64,000 nucleotides of DNA from Aestuariibaculum marinum (GTDB lineage: Bacteria; Bacteroidota; Bacteroidia; Flavobacteriales; Flavobacteriaceae): NCBI RefSeq assembly GCF_014596975.1, contig NZ_JACVXD010000006.1, positions 137,742-201,741 of the forward strand, written 5' to 3'. The translations under genes and the position numbers were made by a program. Under the pieces are notes generated by a model. The model was not told where the DNA came from, searched no databases, and saw only the letters and a list, made by a program, of their open reading frames with translations. Positions 59,219 to 64,000 of this stretch are shown one piece after another (position 1 is the stretch's first letter; the number at the start of each line of letters is the position of its first letter).

Positions 59219-60262
59219 ATGATTCAAGTTGATTATATCGTAGTAGGAATTGGATTGGCAGGCATTAGCTTTTGTGAGGAGTTAAAAACCAATAACAAGT
59301 CTTTTATGGTGTTCGATAATGCTTCACAGTTATCGTCAACCGTAGCTGGAGGTTTGTACAATCCGGTCGTTTTAAAACGATTTACACCCGTTTGGAAATG
59401 TGAGGAGCAATTAGTACAAGCCTTACCAATGTATGAGCGTTTAGAACGAGAATTAAACGTAAAGCTTGATTATAAACTTCCTGTATATAGAAAATTTGCT
59501 TCCCTTGAAGAGCAAAACGATTGGTTTACGGCGTCTGATAAGCCTATATTGTCCCAATACCTTTCAACAGAAATAGTTAAAAACACGAATCCATCTGTTG
59601 ATGCACCTTTTGGTTTTGGTGAAGTTTTAGAAACGGGACGGATTGATGTGAAAACTTTAGTAGAGGCTTATAAAAGTCAGTTACAAGAAAACAATAAGCT
59701 TATTGATAATCTATTTGATTACGAAGAATTGATGATTGAAGAAGGTGGGGTACGATATCAGGAGATCAAAGCCACGCACATCGTGTTTGCAGAAGGGTTT
59801 GGAATTAAACAAAATCCGTTTTTTAATCATTTACCGTTGAACCCAGCAAAAGGGGAATTGTTAATTATTCACGCACCTCAATTAAAAATTGATTATGTAC
59901 TTAAGGCTGGAGCTTTTCTTATTCCGTTAGGAGAGGATCGTTATATCGTAGGAGCTACGTATGAATGGAAAGATTTAACCAATCAACCGTCTGAAACGGC
60001 TAAAGAAGAACTTTTAGAAAAACTTCAGAAGATAATACATTGTCCGTTTACAGTAGTTAATCAAGTTGCAGGTGTAAGGCCAACAGTTAAAGATCGTAGA
60101 CCTTTGGTTGGGGTACATTCAGAATACAGCAACATATACGTGCTTAATGGATTAGGGACACGTGGCGTTATGATTGGCCCTTATGTTGCGAGTCAGCTTT
60201 ACAATTTTATAGAGAATAATATTCCTTTGGAAGCAGAAATCGATATCAAACGATTTCAATAA
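59219..60262 (+). CDS. FAD-dependent oxidoreductase, DAO family
   Basis: A 347-residue protein with the Rossmann dinucleotide fold YIVVGIGLAGISFCEEL at the N-terminus and the second FAD segment near the end (GVRPTVKDRRPLVG, YVLNGLGTRGVMIGPYVASQLYNFI). The DAO-type middle includes GGLYNPVVLKRFTPVWKCEEQL. It is likely a flavin amine or 2-hydroxy acid oxidase-type enzyme; substrate is unknown. The start codon is 12 bases after the long gldN terminator, so it is transcriptionally separate from the gliding operon. The convergent DUF983 gene's stop is adjacent. Confidence 0.85.
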   Translation: MIQVDYIVVGIGLAGISFCEELKTNNKSFMVFDNASQLSSTVAGGLYNPVVLKRFTPVWKCEEQLVQALPMYERLERELNVKLDYKLPVYRKFASLEEQNDWFTASDKPILSQYLSTEIVKNTNPSVDAPFGFGEVLETGRIDVKTLVEAYKSQLQENNKLIDNLFDYEELMIEEGGVRYQEIKATHIVFAEGFGIKQNPFFNHLPLNPAKGELLIIHAPQLKIDYVLKAGAFLIPLGEDRYIVGATYEWKDLTNQPSETAKEELLEKLQKIIHCPFTVVNQVAGVRPTVKDRRPLVGVHSEYSNIYVLNGLGTRGVMIGPYVASQLYNFIENNIPLEAEIDIKRFQ

Positions 60263-60652
60263 TTACTTCTTAGATTTAGCAAACGATTTATCGTAATGGA
60301 TAAAGAAGTTTATCCAGATGTTCCTAGAAAGCCTTAAAATAATAGGCATAAACACCACTAGAGTAGCTACAATAGAAATAAACATTGCGTTCAGTCCTGC
60401 ATTAAAAACAAAGTAAGAAATAACAAAAGCAGCAACCGCAAAGGCAATACCTACGGCATAACTAACATACATAGAACCGTAGAAAAACGATGGTTCAATT
60501 TTGTATTTGGAGCCACAATTACTACAGGTTTCATGCATGTCTAAGGCTTCAGAAAGAATATATGGGTTTTTATTTTTAAACATCGATTCTTCATGACACT
60601 TAGGGCAAGTTCCGGTGAATATGCTATATAATTTAGAGCCTTTTGAAAACAT
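60263..60652 (-). CDS. DUF983 family membrane protein with zinc ribbon
   Basis: A 129-residue protein. Two CxxC pairs (TCPKCHEE and CSNCGSKY) form a zinc ribbon in the first 50 residues, then two membrane helices (YVSYAVGIAFAVAAFVISYFVF and FISIVATLVVFMPIIL). The end RLSRNIWINFFIHYDKS is typical of the DUF983 family. The role is unknown. It converges on the oxidoreductase gene, with adjacent stops. A -7 element TATATTTG lies at 60698-60691. Confidence 0.85.
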   Translation of the reverse strand: MFSKGSKLYSIFTGTCPKCHEESMFKNKNPYILSEALDMHETCSNCGSKYKIEPSFFYGSMYVSYAVGIAFAVAAFVISYFVFNAGLNAMFISIVATLVVFMPIILRLSRNIWINFFIHYDKSFAKSKK

Positions 60653-60671
60653 ATTATTTAATGTACTTTTG
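60643..60671 (+). promoter_or_regulatory. Promoter of the ABC-F gene
   Basis: TTG (60643-60645) and TACTTTTG (60664-60671) are 18 bases apart. The -33 box lies inside the first codons of the divergent DUF983 gene. The ABC-F start is 69 bases downstream. Confidence 0.62.
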
Positions 60672-60740
60672 CATTCTTAATCTATCAGAACAAATATAAT
60701 TTTTTAAACGTTACGGTTCTGTGATATAAGTTACAATTCT

Positions 60741-62648
60741 ATGCTAAACATTCATAATTTATCGATTTCATTTCAAGGAGAACACCTGTTTGAAGATATT
60801 ACATTTAAACTGGTTAATGGCGATCGGGTAGGACTTATTGGTAAAAATGGCGCCGGTAAATCTACAATGCTTAAAATTTTAGCAAAGGAGTTGGAACCAG
60901 ACACCGGGCAAATTGCTTCAGATAAAGATTTAAAGATTGGATTTTTAAAACAAGATATCGATTTTATTCTAGGTCGTACAGTTTTAGAAGAATCGTATCA
61001 GGCTTTTAAAGAAATTAAGGAGCTGGAGGAAAAAATGGAAGTTGTAAATGGCGAATTGGCTGAGCGTACCGATTATGAAAGCGATGCGTATCATCAATTA
61101 ATGGTTGATATTAATGATTTACAACATCAATATGAAATTTTAGGAGGATACAATTATCAAGGAGAAACTGAAAAAATTCTTCAAGGCTTAGGATTTAAAC
61201 GTGAAGATTTTAATAAACTTACCGATACGTTTTCTGGTGGTTGGCGTATGCGTATCGAACTCGCTAAATTACTTCTTCAAAGTAATGATATTTTATTGCT
61301 CGATGAGCCCACTAACCATTTAGATATTGAATCTATTATTTGGTTAGAAGGGTTTTTAAAATCATATTCAGGTGCGGTTGCTATTGTATCGCATGATAAA
61401 ATGTTTTTGGATAATGTAACGAATCGAACCATCGAAATTTCATTAGGTCGTATTTACGATTATCCAAAGCCGTATTCAAAATATTTGGTTTTACGTGAAG
61501 AATTGAGAACGCAGCAGTTAGCGTCTCAAAAGAATCAACAAAAGCAAATCGAGCAAACCGAAAAGCTAATTGAGAAATTCCGAGCTAAAGCGTCTAAAGC
61601 AACCATGGCACAATCGCTGATTAAGAAGCTTGATAAAATAGAACGTATAGAGGTTGATGAAGATGATAACAGCGTAATGACTTTAAACTTTCCGGTATCT
61701 ATTACTCCCGGTAAAGTCGTTGTAGAAACCGATAAAGTTTCTAAAAGTTACGGAAATAATGAGGTATTGCGTGAAGTTGACCTAATGATTGAACGGGATA
61801 GTAAAACGGCTTTTGTTGGACAAAACGGTCAAGGAAAATCGACACTAGCTAAAATTATTGTGGGTGATATTAAATACGAAGGGCATTTAAAATTAGGGCA
61901 TAATGTACAGATCGGGTATTTTGCACAAAATCAGGCAGAGTATTTAGATGGAAACAAAACGATTCATGATACCATGATCGATGCAGCGAATGAAACCAAT
62001 CGTAGTAAAGTCCGTGATATTTTAGGATCATTTTTATTCCGAGGCGATGAAGTTGATAAATATGTACGCGTGCTTTCAGGAGGAGAGCGAAATCGTCTGG
62101 CTTTAGCGAAATTGATGTTGCAACCTTTTAATGTGTTGGTTATGGATGAGCCAACAAACCACTTGGATATTAAATCGAAAAACGTACTGAAGGAAGCGCT
62201 AAAACGATTTGAAGGCACTTTAATTTTAGTATCTCACGACCGTGATTTTCTTCAAGGTTTAACAGATAGAGTTTATGAGTTTAAAGACCATAAGTTAAAA
62301 GAGTATTTAGGAGATATAGACTTTTACTTAGAACAACGGAATGTTGAAAACCTTCGTGAAGTTGAAAAGCGTACGGTAATTAAGGAAATGCCTAAGGAGA
62401 AAAAGCAACAGTCTTATGAGGATCAGAAGAAGTTAAAATCGTTGAACAATAAGTTGAGTAATGTAGAAGCTAAGATTAACGATTTAGAACGTAAGATAAA
62501 GGCAATAGATGCAGAACTCGAAATTAATTACGAAGAAGTGACTTCTAAAGCCAATTTCTTTGATGACTATCATAAATTGAAAAAGGATTTAGAAAGCTTA
62601 ATGGAGCAATGGGAAACCATTCAAATGGAAATTGAAGTCTTCGAATAG
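60741..62648 (+). CDS. ABC-F family ATPase (Uup/YdiF-like)
   Basis: A 635-residue soluble protein with two ABC domains and no membrane helices. Domain 1: GKNGAGKSTMLKIL, SGGWRMRIELAKLLLQSNDILLLDEPTNHLD. Domain 2: GQNGQGKSTLAKIIVG, LSGGERNRLALAKLMLQPFNVLVMDEPTNHLD. Between them is the charged linker with RAKASKATMAQSLIKKLDKI typical of translation-associated ABC-F proteins. The C-terminus (about 540-635) is a coiled coil (KKLKSLNNKLSNVEAKINDLERKI). ABC-F proteins act on the ribosome, in translation quality or antibiotic protection. Here a housekeeping role is more likely than resistance. Confidence 0.9.
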   Translation: MLNIHNLSISFQGEHLFEDITFKLVNGDRVGLIGKNGAGKSTMLKILAKELEPDTGQIASDKDLKIGFLKQDIDFILGRTVLEESYQAFKEIKELEEKMEVVNGELAERTDYESDAYHQLMVDINDLQHQYEILGGYNYQGETEKILQGLGFKREDFNKLTDTFSGGWRMRIELAKLLLQSNDILLLDEPTNHLDIESIIWLEGFLKSYSGAVAIVSHDKMFLDNVTNRTIEISLGRIYDYPKPYSKYLVLREELRTQQLASQKNQQKQIEQTEKLIEKFRAKASKATMAQSLIKKLDKIERIEVDEDDNSVMTLNFPVSITPGKVVVETDKVSKSYGNNEVLREVDLMIERDSKTAFVGQNGQGKSTLAKIIVGDIKYEGHLKLGHNVQIGYFAQNQAEYLDGNKTIHDTMIDAANETNRSKVRDILGSFLFRGDEVDKYVRVLSGGERNRLALAKLMLQPFNVLVMDEPTNHLDIKSKNVLKEALKRFEGTLILVSHDRDFLQGLTDRVYEFKDHKLKEYLGDIDFYLEQRNVENLREVEKRTVIKEMPKEKKQQSYEDQKKLKSLNNKLSNVEAKINDLERKIKAIDAELEINYEEVTSKANFFDDYHKLKKDLESLMEQWETIQMEIEVFE

Positions 62649-62749
62649 GAGGTGTTTGTTAAAATTTAGTGCATTTCATCGAATAAATATGTTTTTAGTC
62701 TAATTGTTGTGTATATTCGTGTAAGAATTAATCCCAAATCAATTCGACC

Positions 62750-63574
62750 ATGAAAAAACATTACATTTTAGTTTTAACACTTTTCGTATCAGCTTTTGCT
62801 TTTGCAAAGGTTTCACCAAGTGAAAAAGAGGCTCTAGTAGCTATTTATAATGCAACAAATGGGAGTCAATGGAATTCCTCTTGGGATTTAAATGCTGCTG
62901 TTGAAAAATGGTACGGTGTAAAAGTTGAAGATGATAAAGTAGTTGAAGTAAATTTACAGTTCAATAATCTTCAGGGCACTTTACCTGCAGAAATCGGGAA
63001 TCTAGTTAATTTGAAAAAATTGAACCTGGGATTCAATAAATTAACAGGAACACTTCCAACTTCAATTAAAAATTTACAAGAGTTAACTTCATTAGAGTTA
63101 TTTATGAATGGATTTGAAGGTTCTATTCCTGAAGAATTAGGTCAATTAAAAAAATTAGAATCTTTAAAATTATACAGTAACAAGTTTTCAGGAACCATTC
63201 CAAAGGCTATCATGGGACTAACTAATTTAAAAGAGTTACTAATGGGAAGTAACTTCATAATTGGAACCATTCCAACTGAAATAGCGGCTTTAACTAAATT
63301 AGAGAAATTAAGTTTAATGGATAATAAACTGGAAGGTGAAATTCCTGCCGAAATGGCGCAGTTAAGAAATTTAGAAGAGTTAGTATTATCAACAAATCAG
63401 CTAACAGGAGATTTGCCTTTAGAATTTATGAATTTGCCAAAATTAACCACACTAATGGTTAGCGACAATAATTTGAATAAGGAATATGTAACGGTATCAG
63501 GAAATAACCCTCCAGGGTTAATGTATTTGGATTTACAAAATTCTACCGCCACAATGGACATTGAAAAAGAGTAG
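62750..63574 (+). CDS. Secreted leucine-rich repeat protein
   Basis: A 274-residue protein with signal peptide MKKHYILVLTLFVSAFAFA, then an N-cap with a Trp motif (SEKEALVAIYNATNGSQWNSSWD, WYGVKVEDDKVVEVNLQFNNL) as in plant-type LRR proteins, and about eight repeats of 24 residues of the LxxLxLxxNxLxGxIPxEL type (IGNLVNLKKLNLGFNKLTGTLPTS, LPTSIKNLQ...). No T9SS C-terminal sorting domain or membrane anchor is visible. It is probably exported to the periplasm or beyond; partner unknown. A hairpin terminator follows. Confidence 0.82.
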   Translation: MKKHYILVLTLFVSAFAFAKVSPSEKEALVAIYNATNGSQWNSSWDLNAAVEKWYGVKVEDDKVVEVNLQFNNLQGTLPAEIGNLVNLKKLNLGFNKLTGTLPTSIKNLQELTSLELFMNGFEGSIPEELGQLKKLESLKLYSNKFSGTIPKAIMGLTNLKELLMGSNFIIGTIPTEIAALTKLEKLSLMDNKLEGEIPAEMAQLRNLEELVLSTNQLTGDLPLEFMNLPKLTTLMVSDNNLNKEYVTVSGNNPPGLMYLDLQNSTATMDIEKE

Positions 63575-63603
63575 TAAGTTTTTGTTTAATTTATAATAGT
63601 TTG

Positions 63604-63637
63604 AAGTCGGGATGGTTAGCATTACCGACTTTTTTGT
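63604..63637 (+). terminator. Probable terminator after the LRR gene
   Basis: AAGTCGG (63604-63610) pairs with CCGACTT (63625-63631), 14-base loop, then T-rich sequence. Confidence 0.7.
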
Positions 63638-63652
63638 ATCTTAAGCTAAGCT

Positions 63653-63829
63653 ATGGAGGAACACTTTTTTACCTGCCCTTACTGTTGGGAGCGTATTTCT
63701 ATGCTATTAGACAATAGTGTTAATAGCCAACACTACATTGAAGATTGTGAGGTGTGTTGCCAACCGATTCAAATTAAATTAAAATTTATAAATTTAGATT
63801 TGGTTGACTTTCAGGTAAGTAAAATTTAA
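63653..63829 (+). CDS. CPXCG-type small cysteine-rich protein, 58 aa
   Basis: A 58-codon ORF starting at the ATG at 63653 and ending at TAA 63827-63829. The product begins MEEHFFTCPYCWERISMLLD and contains EDCEVCCQPIQIKLKF. The two Cys pairs (CPYC and CEVCC) match the small 'CPXCG motif' cysteine-rich family, whose members bind metal, probably zinc; the function is unknown. It sits between the LRR gene's terminator and the initiator tRNA. Confidence 0.75.
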   Translation: MEEHFFTCPYCWERISMLLDNSVNSQHYIEDCEVCCQPIQIKLKFINLDLVDFQVSKI

Positions 63830-63853
63830 TATAAATATTTTTCGAAATTAAGT

Positions 63854-63883
63854 TTGTATAAGTTAAAAAGGATTGTATATTTG
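63854..63883 (+). promoter_or_regulatory. Promoter of the initiator tRNA gene
   Basis: TTG (63854-63856) and TATATTTG (63876-63883) are exactly 19 bases apart, the textbook Bacteroidota promoter. It starts transcription about 10 bases before the tRNA. Confidence 0.75.
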
Positions 63884-63895
63884 CACACGAAATAT

Positions 63896-63968
<73 letters not shown>

Positions 63969-64000
63969 CTAAGATTAAATTCTTTCAAAATCAACGGTTT

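Noticed and set aside
60741..62648. ABC-F gene as an antibiotic resistance determinant
   Set aside because: Domain order and C-terminal coiled coil fit housekeeping Uup/YdiF-like proteins, and the context is ordinary chromosome.

Overview
The window is AT-rich chromosomal DNA of a member of the phylum Bacteroidota, almost certainly the family Flavobacteriaceae. Four things point there: gliding/type IX secretion genes (gldA, gldB, gldC, gldK, gldL, gldM, gldN), an exosortase F pair, repeated promoters of the Bacteroidota form TTG-N~19-TAnnTTTG, and many lipoproteins and outer-membrane proteins without strong Shine-Dalgarno sites. I see no prophage, insertion sequence, CRISPR array, rRNA operon or obvious genomic island. 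It reads as core chromosome, so the interest lies in regulation and in odd variants of known families.

Layout. 1-2650: end of metH, a 29-codon membrane mini-ORF and metF (methionine/folate). 2778-4625: a PagL-like outer-membrane lipid A deacylase and a DUF2807 lipoprotein. 4611-7893 (minus): pta-ackA behind a promoter overlapped by palindromes. 8065-8958 (minus): gldA. 9067-13273: an aromatic amino-acid operon (pheA, aminotransferase, tyrA, DAHP synthase-chorismate mutase) preceded by a full attenuator with a Tyr/Phe/Trp-rich leader peptide. 13297-14431: two exported proteins. 14520-20927: rsgA-dtd-mazG-like-aroA, queA, rlmN and a polyprenyl synthase. 20934-24285 (minus): the ATP-grasp / alpha-E / transglutaminase module. 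24669-27113: an ECF sigma factor, a membrane partner and an outer-membrane protein, behind an ECF-type promoter.

27150-33484: a DUF4386 protein, a zinc-less dnaG, an orphan response regulator with Glu at the phosphorylation site, nadE, gldB-gldC and a lipoprotein peptide deformylase. 33521-40892 (minus): rod-shape operon mreB-mreC-mreD-PBP2-rodA and purH. 41050-42558: free-methionine sulfoxide reductase and xrtF with its partner. 42620-49387 (minus): miaB, a receiver-less sigma-54 activator, lptE, a TPR-like protein, secG and groES-groEL. 49541-54291: a membrane protein, topA and an arginase-fold pseudoenzyme. 54448-59148: gldKLMN, the type IX secretion core and motor, with a hairpin in each intercistronic gap and a very strong terminator at the end. 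59219-63968: FAD oxidoreductase, DUF983, ABC-F ATPase, an LRR protein, a small Cys-rich protein and the initiator tRNA.

The strongest second-look items are the aromatic-operon attenuator, the exported deformylase, the dead arginase next to gldK, the Glu-receiver regulator, the gldKLMN hairpins, the nested inverted repeat between purH and mreB, and the self-targeting ECF promoter. All functions are read from motifs by eye; no database search was run.
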